Assembly: GCF_048128805.1 (NCBI RefSeq)
Contig: NC_136000.1
Location: 14,664,854 to 14,728,853, forward strand
Direction of reading: 5' to 3'
Source: Centroberyx gerrardi
Taxonomy: Eukaryota; Chordata; Actinopteri; Beryciformes; Berycidae
DNA: 64,000 bases
Positions 11,461 through 24,228 of the stretch are shown piece by piece; within the stretch, counting starts at the first letter, position 1; each line of letters begins with the position of its first letter. Position numbers and translations under genes: made by a program. The notes beneath the pieces are model-generated. The model was not told the DNA's origin. It worked only from the letters and a program-made list of their open reading frames with translations, and ran no database searches.

Positions 11461-12025
11461 GGGCATCAAGAAAACTTTATTTTCCCAAGGCAGGATTCTA
11501 ACAATGAACTTCAGCAGTGAACTTGAACAGTGGAAACGGTGCCGTGAAACCTGCTCTAAGAATGCCACTCAATGGGTTGGGAGACCTAAAATGCAGTTTA
11601 AATCAGAGCAACCATAAAAATATATTAATCTCTCTCCTTTGTCACCCTTTGAATATAAATATATATTTAAATGTAATAAAGCAGAACATGCATCAACCAT
11701 TTGTAACAGAGTGCCTTAAATACACTGTAGATACAACAGTAACTAGGAAAACATCAATATCTAAGTTTGGCATGGTATAGTACATAAAAAGGTTATAAAA
11801 ATGCTTCAGGCAGCACATGAGAGAAAAACTGGAGATCAAGCGGCTTGACAGTAACACAGCAAAGACTTCCACAATGTAACAGGCAGCATAATTTCCAAAA
11901 GGCACTTTTCTGACACAAAGAACTATGTCTCCAGTTACATCGCACAGAACATCAACATATGAGCGGCTGTGGTTCTACACATTCTTCATCGTTCTCTTCC
12001 TCCAGATCTCGCAGGGCCAGCCGAG
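11461..12025 (-). other. bnip2 3' UTR with polyadenylation signal
   Basis: The 3' UTR follows the TGA at 12026-12028. An AATAAA read on the minus strand (TTTATT at 11476-11481) is the most likely end signal. Short frames here are chance. Confidence 0.65.
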
Positions 12026-15000
12026 TCACTCTGGAACAGCAGCAGCTGCTATCTCCACTTTGCCGTGCATGTCCTGGTCGATTCTGCACAGATAGATTCA
12101 GTACTCGTCAGACGTCTGGGGCAGACTGGGGTGGAGTCACAGCTAACGGGGCTAGGCTAACTGATTATCACAGTAATAACAGGCTACTACACTACCAAGG
12201 ATCTATTTTCTGAGGAATCACAGGACATGTCAGCCACCTCCAGGTGGCACTAGTTAGATCTAGATCCAAGATATCAAACACAGAAGTTATAAAATCAAGT
12301 GATTTTATAGTGAACACAACATACTGTAAGGCACCACTATTTCATCTGATCATGGAGTGGCTATGATCATTGCCCTTACACCATTACAACAGGATTTCAA
12401 TGGGAGTGAGAGAATATTCCTCACAATACAATGTGTATCATATGTGTTTTTTGTGACTTATCAGAGGCCTTTTGTCGAAACAAATGAATGCATGATTTAG
12501 TCTGTTGCCGTTTTTCAGCTGAAACGACTGGACTAAAATATTATCCATGCTCTAGTTACTGAAAACACTGAAACTACACAACACAGAACCTCTTCTACAA
12601 CACTGGGGCCCTCTGCCACTGGCAGTTATCTTATGATATCCTTTTCTCATCTTTTGATGTTCTGTCACATATCTGCACATTCATAACTTAACATTAAGTA
12701 AGCGCTGGCTACTTATCAGTAATGCACAGATCCAGTCTGTCTGTATAAGCAAGGCTGACAAAGGTTTGTGACAATTAAGAAACATCAGTAAGGAGTAGGT
12801 ATGCAGTGAGTCATGCAAAGAGCTGTGAGAATGGACAAGCCAGGTGTTCAGTGAGGGCTAGTTACTGAAGGGACCATGTGAGGACATGGCTACAGTGCAA
12901 CCACACACCACAGTGACTAAGTCAGACCGCAGTCCAATAGTTCCACCCCATTCAGTTACACAAACACCGGGAAACATGAACATACTTACCAACCATGAAC
13001 CACGTCATATTCTAAACCTGTATTTTTAAAAACATTCTAGTAAGTGCTACTCATGCCTAAACCTCCACATCATCATTCTAACCATTCATGACACAAATTA
13101 ATAATTCTTTGTGATAGCCAGCAGCATGGTGTAGGAAGAGCATCCAGTGACAAAAATAAAGAAGTACATGGTATGTTTTAAACCACATACTTAAGGCTAG
13201 CATTGTTTTATGGTAATCAATAAATAAATTCCATAAATTTCACATGAATTGGCTTTGAGATTAAATTCACAGAATTGGCTCAGAGATGGGATTTGGTTTG
13301 TGAAACAGTCACCAAGCTACCTATTTTTGAAAATCAAACAACTACTCAACCTGCTTGTTAAGAACACTCAAAGGAAAATGTGCGATAATGGGGAAGAAAA
13401 GTCATTGATTTTGGCCAGAAAGTGACTGACACTCAAAGCAAAAACTTGAGACAGACTGAGGTGTATAGTTGCATTCCTAAAAGCCAACCAATCAGTTCAT
13501 TGTTAGTTTTGTGAAATGCAAAAAATGCCTAGACTGAAGCCCTGGGTGAAAGTGCATATACCTTTTACGGGTTTTCCTATTTTTTTCGTCGTCAAACCTT
13601 AAGGGGGCAGGGAAATGGGGTTAAGGAATAGAGAAAGACAGCCAACAGCAACCAAACATCCAAAAGAGCACCTTAAAACATTTGATACAAGGAGAATTTC
13701 TGCTGCCGCGTGAATACATCCACATCAGGCTAAGCCACCTCAGACAGAAACAACAAAAATGAGTTCTGCAGTGACTTTTCAGCATCAGTTGACAGTAGAA
13801 AATCAAGGAAGGGTTTTATTCTTTCATAGTAGTTTATAAAACAAAATCCTCTGGATGCAATTCTATTCAATTATATTGCATGCAATTCAAATGTTTCTGC
13901 AAGTTAAATGACACTTTTTAAGACTTTTAATGTCACTTCAAATCAAATTTAAGGTCATAGGATTTTGTATATTTCATGTAAATTTGACTAATTTCCTACA
14001 CAAAACTGTCAGACCTAAGCACATACCATTCAATCTTATATACCAGTTAGCTTTAGAGCTGCTACATGTTCTCATTTTCCCACTTAAGTGATATTATTGC
14101 TAGTCACCTATCAATATAGTGTATGCTGAAATGTTGCATGGAGCCTTAGCATGTTTTCATCAAGTTGACCAAAGGGTCAATCTCCCAAAAACTTCCCTTA
14201 CAGGCCTTGGATTTATATGATTAAATGTAAAAACTTGTAAGACTGTTCAAGCACTTGCAGACACCCTTCTATTTCTTTGCAAAGATCTAATCGGTCACAG
14301 ATAAGACGACTGAGATGAGCTTGAAAAGTGCTAACGTGTGTGAGTGGAGCATACTTACTGTTTGATACAATCTGGTATAGACACATACTCCATTGGAACC
14401 AATTCTGCCAGGTCGGTCAAACTGTACACATACTTGATTTTCTGGGTAAATTTGGAGCTGAGAAACGGCAGGAAATATTACAAAATGTGTTAGAATCTAA
14501 AAAAAAAGGTTACCCAAGAACATATATACATATATTTGAATTATTATTCTCATGACCTTGAAGATTAAAGTTACCTTATGAAGGGTTTTGTGAGCGCCAG
14601 GAGGGTGCGAATAAACCAAGAAGGATGGACAATTATCAAAGACTTCAAGTTCTTCCTTAATCTGTGAATAAAGAGCAAGAGCAGCTGTCAACAATGCAAA
14701 AAAGATCTCATCCCATATTATGATGCTGTTGTGTCTGAAATAAACCAGTGGGCTTTGGATTGGGTCATGTGTCATGAGTGTCATGAGTGTGATGACCGAC
14801 TTCAGAGGAACCCGTCTGACTCACCTCCTGTCGATCTGTTGATAACACTTTCTGAGCCAGCCGACAGTCGGCATCTTTTTTCTAGATGTCGCCCCGTTCA
14901 AATACACAATCATATAGTTCTCCGCAACCAAAAGCTCCAGTGTGCCAATGACATACCTGAGAGAGGAAAATCCCATTAGCACAGGTTCAAAAATGCTCTC

Positions 15001-18000
15001 TCACAAGGGAAAAAAAACAGAGTTCAAATAAATCCTCACTTGAATAGATTGTCCATGATGTATCTGTAATTTGGTTGATTGCTCTCAGGCATAAAGCACA
15101 CAGCAAACACGATTATGGCATTCAACCCGTCTCCATAGTAACCTGCAGGGGAAAATCAAACAAAATTGATGTTTCAGTGCCAAAACACAATCTTCCTTAT
15201 CATAACTTTTATTCATAATTATTTTTTTCCATCGTATTGAAAGACTATACTGTTATTCACAAATGCAAAACATCTCTCTGGGTTTATTTGCAACTGCCTG
15301 GAACTTAAAAGAGCAAAGACACACTTAAAAGCCACTGACCTCCATGGCTGATAACCCTCTTGTAGGGTTCAATGGCCTTCATGTCCACTCTGTGTTCCTG
15401 GTCTCCGATGCGAAACACCCTCCAGCGCCGGCCCTCCTCCCTCTCCTCTGAGACTGAGTACTCCTGCACAGACTCCACACCCTTCTGCAGCAGCTCTGTG
15501 GTTTTCGGCTTGGGCAGATCATCTAAAAGGAAAAAAGGAACTTTAAATCCATAGCTTGGTCACTGCACCCTCTGGATATATGAGGGGTGTCTTGCTTTCA
15601 TGAAATCACATCTATTTTAATCAAATCGTCTTTGGATTCCTCAAATCACTTGACAATTTATCACAGAATTTTTCAATTCACATGCACTTTCATCACTCGT
15701 TTTCAGCAAGCATATTCATCACACTTATTTATATCTTTTTTTGTTACTTCCACCTCTCATATCTGGGTAGCATTTCTTGTCTCTGAATTAATGCCAACAA
15801 TAACATCTAAAAGGTCATGTCTCCCTTTCTCCTCCCTTTCAGGTTAAGGTCAGCATTACTATGCTACAAATATACAGTAACGGTATATGAGAATGACTAT
15901 GATAGCCTACTACATGAGCCACTGTTAAAGTCACAATGAAATAGAAAATGATTTTTTAACCATGTCAGCTAATATTCTTTGTCATAATATCCATCTATTT
16001 AACAATAACGCCAAAAAATGTGCTAACTTTTTATTTTCTTAACGTTTTATATCAAAATCCCATTACTTTTACAAAGCTGGAAAACTGTGTATTTTTTAGT
16101 GGTTACTTCATGGCGTACATACAAATTCCAACCAATAATACCATCACAGATTTTTTAACAATCCTCCCTCTGCCCCTCCCATCATATAAAACTGCCTTTC
16201 TCTCCCTAACAGACATCCCATTGGTTTACAGCGTTGGCCTCTTTTGAATGATCTCTGCCCGCATTACATCCCACCCCAACATCCTAATTCAACTGGAAAT
16301 ATGTCAAATTATGGAAGCAAATGATGTTTCTTTGTAGCATTAAGCAATTATCGGCAACAGAATTATGTTGGGGCTCTGGCTAAAATGGGGGGAAAAAAAC
16401 CTCTCCAGCAAACGGTACCACGTGACATTCAAGCTCTCTAGGTTTATAGCATGGGCAACATGTTCAAATAGTCATGAAACAAACCTCAATAAGTCACTGA
16501 CAAAATTGGCAAACCAAATAACACCACCAATGATTATGTTTTTTTTTTTTTAAATATGAAGCATGCAACAAGCAGGATGGAATAGAAGTATATAGGGCAA
16601 ACAAAATCACACCAACATACTTTTATCAGGATCTAACGATCAAACAAATGATGTGCAATGTGTATCGTTTCAGTGCAGCTAACTTTTTTGATTCGTGTAG
16701 CACAAGATTACATTGCTAGCGTTGCATGTGTAATACGGCCCCAATTAAAGCATAATTCAGGTGATTTTCAACCTGGGCCTTATTTTCCTAGTTTTTGCCA
16801 TCATGACAGTCGATTGTGTTCAAATTTTCAACACTTACTTCACTGTAGAGCTTTACGTGCCTTCAGTTCGCCGGAGCGCTGCTCTCCAATACACACCAAA
16901 AGGGTACACACAATCTCCAACAGTTGAACCCAAAAAGCATTACCACGTCCTTTTAACACAACAACACTCAAACTGCAGTTAAACGTGTTTTTAAATACTC
17001 AGACACATTGTATTTACAGAAAATCCAGTATGATAGCATCAGAGTACTTTAACAGTCTACTTGCCAACTAGCTCATACTAGTTTAAGTAACACATCTAAC
17101 ACCTAAAACTGTGCGTGTGAGTGTTATTGTGTTGAAAGGACGTGTTTTAATCACTTTTTGGGGGCCAGTTGTTGGAGATTGTGTTTGCTGTCTGGGTGTG
17201 TCTTCGACAGCAGTGCTCCCGGTGACTGAAGGTAGGTAAACCTCTACAGTGAAGTATGTGATTACATTTTGAATACAATCAATCATGATGGCAAAAACCA
17301 GAAAAAAAGAAAAGAGGAAAATAAGGTCAGGTTGAAAATAGCCGGAATTATCCTTCACACATTTTTTGTTAGGCTATAATGTATTTATCATGTCACTTCT
17401 TGTGAAAACAAGTATATGACACTTGGAATAACTTGTGAACACCACTAATGTAAAAATGGTTAATAACTGGTAATTGCAGCATTATTACACAGATAAAAAC
17501 AACTTTGTAACTGACAAGTTACTGTTGATTTTTTCTCAAACAAGAAAATAATTTGAGGGGAAAAGAATAATGACATGCTCATAAACATTCACTGAAAATA
17601 AAATAAGGGAATGCAACACAGGACACCCCTTGATTTGTTCAAACAATGTAATTGAAGGCGGAACATAATCTGGACAGTCTTGGTTGATTGACTCATGGCT
17701 GGGCGAAAACAACGGCTGTCCAGGAGACCTTACCACAAGGAAGAGAGAAACCTGTTGCTGGCCTGCAGCCTGTTTCCAGGCAGAGAATGGAAACAATTCT
17801 TCCAAGCGACAAAGAGGAAGGCAGCAGAGTGGAAACACAAAAACAACAGAGTACATTTTAACTACACTTCAGGCAGTCAACTGCCTAACCAAACTCTTAA
17901 GATTAAGTAAGGAATATGCTCAGGAACTGGACCCAGGAACGCAGAGATTCTCACCAGGGGAAAAAAGAGACTTCTGGTATGAAAACACACTTGCTTCTGT

Positions 18001-21000
18001 GTCAAAGCCAGTGAATAAACCACAGGAGGGTAAAGCTTTTCATGAACACAACTCACAACACGACAGACTTCATCTTCTTCCAGTATTAGTGTAGTTTTGC
18101 ATACCTCTCAGTACATCCCAAATTTAAATCAATACAATCTTTATTGTTTGCACCTTTTTGTATAGAAACATGACAATAAAGCTAATAAAGTTTTTCTTTG
18201 ATTGTCATTACATAACATGGCGTCCTTACCTTCCCATTCAAACTCGTTGCTGTTGTCTGAGGGTGTGTCTATGTCATCGAGGTCCAGCTCTGTACTTTCG
18301 TCCAGCTCATCAGAGAGAAGAGAGCCTTCACTGCGGTCCAGAGTAAGGCTGATTTCTGGAGCAGCGAGCCTCTTCTTGGCTTTCTTGCCGTGATTCATTG
18401 CATAGCCTGGAGAAGACGCTGAGCCATCAGTGGGTTGTGAATAACATTTGTAAGAACAATTACTATTCCCCTGGGTCATTGTAGCAATGCACCATAAACT
18501 CTTATCTGTTTAGTTACCTGGTTCTCCCTCTCCAGAAGTTCCAGCAAAAAGCTCATCATCGAGCTCCTCTTCCTCAGGCAGGGGCCTAACAATTAAACCA
18601 ATATAAGGTGAGCAGTCCTTGAACAGGTCTGTGATTCATGTGTCTTTGAGAGCACAGAAAACAAATGTGTGACAACGGCCTACACCAAGAACCATGCATG
18701 ATTGTTTGACAAAATACCTTGGGAAGTCCTCATCCTGCCACTCTTCCTTAAGCTCAACCCCTTCCATTCTTAAGCGCGCCTCTGTTGTGGCAACTGACTC
18801 CTGGCGCTCCAGACTGGGAAAAACAAAAAAGCGATATAGCATTATTATTTCTTCGATAGTCTCTGATAGCTAAAGGCCCTCTTGTGCTACAAACTTTCCA
18901 AGTTCAAGAGCAAGGGTAGTAGAGAGATTATCTGGAACAAACAAAATCCAACCACATAATCGCTTATCTGTGAACTGTGGCTTGTGACTTGTACAATCCT
19001 TAAAGGTGACATGGGCTTACTGCCTTTTTTCGATAAGTCTACAACTCTGACATATGGAGAGGAAAAGCATGACACGCCTTTGTGGCACCAACTCCTGAAT
19101 AGATGCTGTGTGTTGCAGCGCTAATCAACACTCAATTCACAGTCTGCCATGTTCATTAAGTATCTCTCCAAGACCTTCAGCTTTCAACTGGCTCATAATC
19201 AGATCACTGGCTTCTTGAAAAGCTTGTAGGCTAAGAAGCAGTGTGTTAAAGGCTTAGTTTGTAAAGCATAAGGCTACTTACTAATGCTAATCATTGTATC
19301 TGTATCTTCAGTGTACAGAGCTCCCTTTGATGCATTAATCACAAACATGCCTGTGCTTGCACTCCCAGACACAAAAACATTCTGAGCATTCGGTGCTCAA
19401 CATTTCAGAACATATCAGTTTAGCTGTTTGGTTATGTATAGTGCTAATCTGCATGTTGCATTTGAAATCCAGCTGAGAGAGGGAGAAGTACCAGAGGAAT
19501 GTGGTTTCTTGAAACTGAACCCTTGCCACCAAAGTGCACCAGAGGCCTGGCTACATGTAGTTGGGGCCAGTCACATATAGGGAGTCAAATGGGTAGCTGG
19601 GTGACAGTTAAAAAAAATAATGAGGCACTAGTGAGCTAAAATAAATCCCAGATAAATGGGGGTTGACTTGAGCTGGTTGATTCAGAGAATGTAAACACAC
19701 ATGTTCTTGGTTAAGGTCCCCTTCAAAAAAGAATAGCCTAGCCAAGAAAGCTTCAGTCCTCACTGACAATTCAGCAGCAGGCTGTCAAGTCCAAGCACTA
19801 CAAAATGATTGCTCCAATAAATAGTGTATGCTAACTTGATTTCATCAATACATGGTGAAAGGATTTGCATGACTGAATGTTGATTATGTGCCCATTAGGT
19901 TTACCAATATGTTAAATCATAGCACTGTGTGATTTTTCTTGGTCATGACTGAATTAAGATTTCACCAATGTTGGAAATAATAAGAGGGGAATATTATTGG
20001 TTGGTATTATTGGCTGGACATGATTCTCCTCTCCTCTTCTTCTGTATACACCTATTCTTTCCTATGTCTACTCCCATGTAATGTTCTTATCTTTCATCTT
20101 CATAATGAAAAGTGTGCTGCGTACTATTATTCTGCCCATGTTTGACTTTGATTCCTTCATTTAACACTGCATGCTGTCCGGTCCTGCTATGGAAAAGTTT
20201 TGGGTGCCCCTGGCATAGGCCTACTTGATGATGCAGATTAGCCTAATTTGTCTTTAGTGAAGTACTCTGCAAGCTTAAACGTATGACTCTTCTGTCAATA
20301 AACCTACTGATGTGATTAGTTTATATAAAGATTAAGGGGGCAGAAACAGTCAACAGCAGCACATCAGTTTTTCAGATAGACATCAGCTATGTGGGATATT
20401 CCCAAGGATCACAGAGAAAGAAAACTCTTATCCGTAAAAGGTCAGGCCAAGTGATGCTATATCTAGCCTATGTGATGTTACTCATAGATAATACTACAGC
20501 CTACACAGTTGTTGGAATTGATTTAATACCAGCCTAGATCTGGGTTACTAGGCCACAAATAGAGGAATGACAGTGGTGGTAGTAGTAAGATTACTCTGCT
20601 GAAGAAAACACGATAGATGTAGGCTAGTCTAACTTTTAATCGGGAGGATTTTTATCATTTGTTATAAAAGCCCTGATCTAACTGACAGTACACTAGACAA
20701 TGGCTTTGTCTGAAAACTGCAATAACCAGACTTTGTGTGTGGAAAAAAAGTGCTACATTACACTTTCATTGTACTAAATTCAATGCTGAAACTCAAAACA
20801 CTGACCCATTTTAACATCATATTGTTGTTTTGTGACTAGTGTTACTATCGTGACTAATGTTGCAGGGCATTATGGGTAGCTGTTTTACTCTACTTCCTGG
20901 ATGGCTACTTCTGAATATTTACTCATCAAACCTGGGGAAATTGCATGAGATCCTGATATTTTAAAAAATCTCAAGTCCCAAAACAAACATTTTAGTGTGC

Positions 21001-22010
21001 ATGAATGGTCAAACTACACTGGGGCTTCAGTCAGCACCACTTGGGCTTTGAAACACTGGCAAACAAACAATTAGGCTAAATAATCATACCTAACACACGA
21101 ACAAGGCAAAGTAGACCCTGGCAGTATTGTTACATTATGTGTCCCGGGTCCAACTTTCAAAGACGTTTGCCTGTTATTTAGCGATATTGAGAATCCTGAG
21201 CAGGAGATCCTTAAGCAGCTAATACTGGAGGTTGACTCCTGCTGAGCTCCTATGGACTTGTGTGTGCCAAGAAGTCAAAATGCTCAGAAAAATAAGTATA
21301 ATAACGTTGGAGAACAATTTGTTGGTTAAAACATTTTCAAATTCAGTATATTGAAACATTGTACTCATACTGGAGGACTTGAAGATATGCATGTATCTCA
21401 GGTTTGATACAAATGGTTCAGGTATTACTGTAGTCTGTGAGGAAAAAAAGTCTATCCTCTTTATGGAAAGAGTCCACAGGGACTCAAAACTAGTGGCAGC
21501 TTTTCTGGTTGCAATCTCTCTGTCATTGAACTGCCTCTACACTCAATGGATCTGGGTCTGTTGATTAAGACTTTAGTGAAGCTAATATTTTAAAAGTTAC
21601 CAAAATGTATACCGAATATAAAGGTGTACACATACACACAGACACTACCTTCCATTGGGTCCAGAAGTTGAGCATGGCTGGGGAAGGCTGACTGGAGTTG
21701 AGCTTCTTGCCCCCGATTGTGTATGTCCATTGTCTGGAGTTGTCCTTTCCTGTGGCGTACCTCCTGTTTTGGTTGGACTCTCTTGAAGTGCCTCTTCGCC
21801 ATTTTCAACGGTGGAAACGGTGCTGTGTTGTAATTCGTCTAATTCCTCCTCATCACCCTCTCCTGATACTCCAGATGATGAAGGACTCTCTCTATTTCCC
21901 AGCTCCTCATAAGTCCTGCTGGGTGTGTCGAGATCTGGGCTACTATTGTTCAAATTCATATTACTTACACCCTTCAACACCACTTCACTCTCAATCACAT
22001 CCGATGCCAT
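12026..22010 (-). CDS. bnip2: BNIP2, BCH-domain scaffold protein (10 coding exons)
   Basis: BNIP2 is a cytosolic scaffold whose C-terminal BCH (CRAL-TRIO-like) domain binds small GTPases, their regulators and kinesin, and acts in cell shape and differentiation. Coding exons, in transcript order: 22010-21649, 18813-18718, 18585-18518, 18406-18230, 15522-15340, 15142-15040, 14956-14825, 14661-14575, 14457-14359, 12083-12026. All borders are GT-AG and phases join to 454 residues. Residues 1-120 are Ser/Thr/Glu-rich, apparently disordered. [17 protein letters not shown] follows from residue 137, then [12 protein letters not shown], and the BCH domain from about residue 266 ([20 protein letters not shown]) to 430. 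EWQDED matches the kinesin-light-chain-binding type motif. Caytaxin (ATCAY) and PRUNE2 are relatives, but [15 protein letters not shown] and synteny favour BNIP2. The C-terminus ends [12 protein letters not shown]. Confidence 0.94.
12084..14358 (-). other. bnip2 intron 9, nothing recognised
   Basis: An AT-rich intron before the short last exon. I found no convincing alternative terminal exon, transposon or RNA gene. Confidence 0.6.
15523..18229 (-). other. bnip2 intron 4 with a long inverted repeat
   Basis: The intron contains the inverted pair at 16740-17360. Open frames at 17684-18094 and nearby match no family I know. Confidence 0.75.
16740..17360. repeat. Long inverted repeat (arms about 250 bp)
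   Basis: The left arm (about 16745-16985) reads ATTTTCAACCTG, TTTTTGCCATCATGA, TACTTCACTGTAGAG, CACAATCTCCAACA and ACGTCCTTT in order. The complement of 17100-17350 gives the same words in the same order. The arms differ at scattered positions and by a small indel, with a loop of about 100 bp. They are either two copies of one repeat inserted head to head or one foldback element; the words resemble a common teleost repeat. Confidence 0.88.
18814..21648 (-). other. bnip2 intron 1, nothing recognised
   Basis: A 2.8 kb AT-rich intron separates the fish N-terminal exon from the exon holding the internal Met of the short form. I see no gene or clear repeat. Confidence 0.65.
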
Positions 22011-22780
22011 GAGTTTTCCCGTCGCCTAGTTGCTTGTGCTGATCAGATTGAGAGTCTTTGATACAGAAATGTTAAACTAATACTCCAAACACTGGCTTAC
22101 CACTTAACTTATATCAGTTAGCCAGCTAAGCTACATCCGACACAACACTACTTCTTTATAAGTTGGTAGCTAGCGTGCTAGCTATCGTTAGCTGTACCGC
22201 TAGCCAAGGGGACTCTTGTCGTTGACAGCTAACTATGCCAACGATCTGCATTTCATATTAGCCAGATAATGTTCAATTTCTTACAGGGTTCAGAGATGGT
22301 CTGCTTTTTTAAAATGCGTCACAGCGCGATCTTAGGAGTCCAAAAAGTTAGCTAGCTTTGCATAAGCAGTGGTGCGCAGTGATCCCACTTATCCTTTTCC
22401 TTCCTTTCTTCCTCTACAATCCACTCCTGCCAAAGTTGCAAATGTTACGTTAGCTCGCTGGCTACCACAGTTAGCTAACGTAACTTAACGCTAGCCCAGT
22501 AATGTTACCCAGTTAACGCCACGTAGAAACTATAAAATCGAGCTAATTTTCAACGTAGACGCAACATTAATACGACCGTTTGCGCAGCCATGTACTGTAT
22601 AAAGTCAGTATCAGTTGGTTTTACTAACCCTGTCTTCCATTAATCTCAGCGGTACAGTTGCTCAGCAGCAGAGGGTTGATGTTTGCTAACTGTTAGCCGG
22701 CTAGAAAGCATTCTGTTGTTACTTCTCCAGCTAACACGAGCTAGTGCACTTTATTTGAGTTGCCAGTTGTGTCTGAGTAT
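22011..22780 (-). promoter_or_regulatory. bnip2 5' UTR and promoter, rich in TAGC/CGTTA words
   Basis: The region directly upstream of the bnip2 start codon is crowded with the words GCTAGC, TTAGCTAACG and CGTTAGCT (about 22110-22230 and 22440-22560). This composition is common near teleost promoters. No TATA box is evident. The transcription start cannot be placed from sequence. Confidence 0.5.
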
Positions 22781-24177
22781 TTCCAGCAGGTTGGTTTTAA
22801 TACTTTCCTCCATCATCTCTAAAGCAGATAACAACACTATAAAATTTCAGAACATTGTTATCTTGATGAATCACTTTTTTCTATCTTATCATTTGTTTAG
22901 TAATGCTTTTCTTCTTGCAGTACAATAGTTCTCAAAACATCACTAACAGTCAGTAACTTAAGAACACCAGACATTTTTGATGGCATGACCCCAAAATCTA
23001 TGCGATTAAAACAAAATCGATGAAACGCATTGCTCTCTCACTGTAGTTTAAAATCTGTCACATCCTTGCAAGGGGATAATGACTCTATTGTTTTTACTGC
23101 TCTATTAAAAAATATGGAAAAATATCAAACCTGGCTCCCCTGCCTCGTCATAGTTGAGTTTACCCTCCAAGAGCCGACGAACTGTCACTGCCCTCTGTTG
23201 ACCGTGAAAATTTACTTTTTTCCCCCACCGCTAGATTCAGTCTAGCATCATCTCTGCACCAAAGTTTCATTCAATAGATTAATTCATTTATTGTTCCCAG
23301 GCTCTAAAGATACAAGTGGCAGTGGAGCTTCTAGCAGCAGCAGCAGGTAGTTTGCTTAGACACTCCAAACGCTCAGACCTCTCTCTTTCTAGTCTCTTTT
23401 TACTGAGTTATATCAAAACAAATACAACGAGCAATTGTCTCCAGTTTTGCCTGGAAAACATTGTCGTCATCCGCAGACACGATGGGTATGATGCAGTTTG
23501 TTTGATTATGTATTTAGAGTGTAATTGATCAGTAGCCTATTACACTGGTTGTCCAATGGAAGCCCTAACCTGAATTGATTGTAATGCAACATTTTGATTG
23601 GATTCCACACAACTATGCATGTTTTATGCTTAGCTGTAGGCTACTAGTATTAGCACTTGTATTATCCTGGGTTTCTATTGAGAGTTCTACAGTCCCATAG
23701 TCTAAAAGCTCTCTCAGAGGATTTTCCAACCTGCAAAAATTTTAGGGGAAAGCGTTGAATACTAGTATTTTTTGTTTGTTTGTTTGTTTTACCATGGATT
23801 GAATATTTGCACAAAATATTGCCTACTGGCAGCTTCAATCCAAACAATATCAGTATAGGTGTCAGCCTTCAAAAACACATATCCATAGGTCAACTCCTAT
23901 TGCTTCTAGACACCAATTTATGAGTGCCTACATGAGTGCAGAACACAACAGTCCATAAGTCCAAGTGTCAGACTGCAGGCTACTAGAAATGTCAGATTGT
24001 CAGTGTATTGTTGTGGTAGTAGGATGTATAATGCAGTTATAAATCTGTAATCAATAACATTGTGAACTTCACAGTTTAATTTTGAGTAACAGTGATTTAG
24101 AAGGGAAATTCAAGATACAGTCAGTAGTCCACAGAAATTAATGTTATTGATTATGTGTGCGTGTGAATGTTATTGAT

Positions 24178-24180
<3 letters not shown>

Positions 24181-24228
<48 letters not shown>
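24181..24228. repeat. (GT)n microsatellite
   Basis: A 48-bp uninterrupted GT run. The word AATGTTATTGATTATGTGTG occurs twice just before it. Confidence 0.97.

Noticed and set aside
17684..18094. 136-codon frame on the plus strand
   Set aside because: It lies in bnip2 intron 4, opposite to the gene, with no recognised domain and low-complexity composition.
12026..22010. Identity as PRUNE2 or caytaxin
   Set aside because: No PRUNE2 phosphoesterase part precedes it, and the acidic linker and BCH start read like BNIP2.
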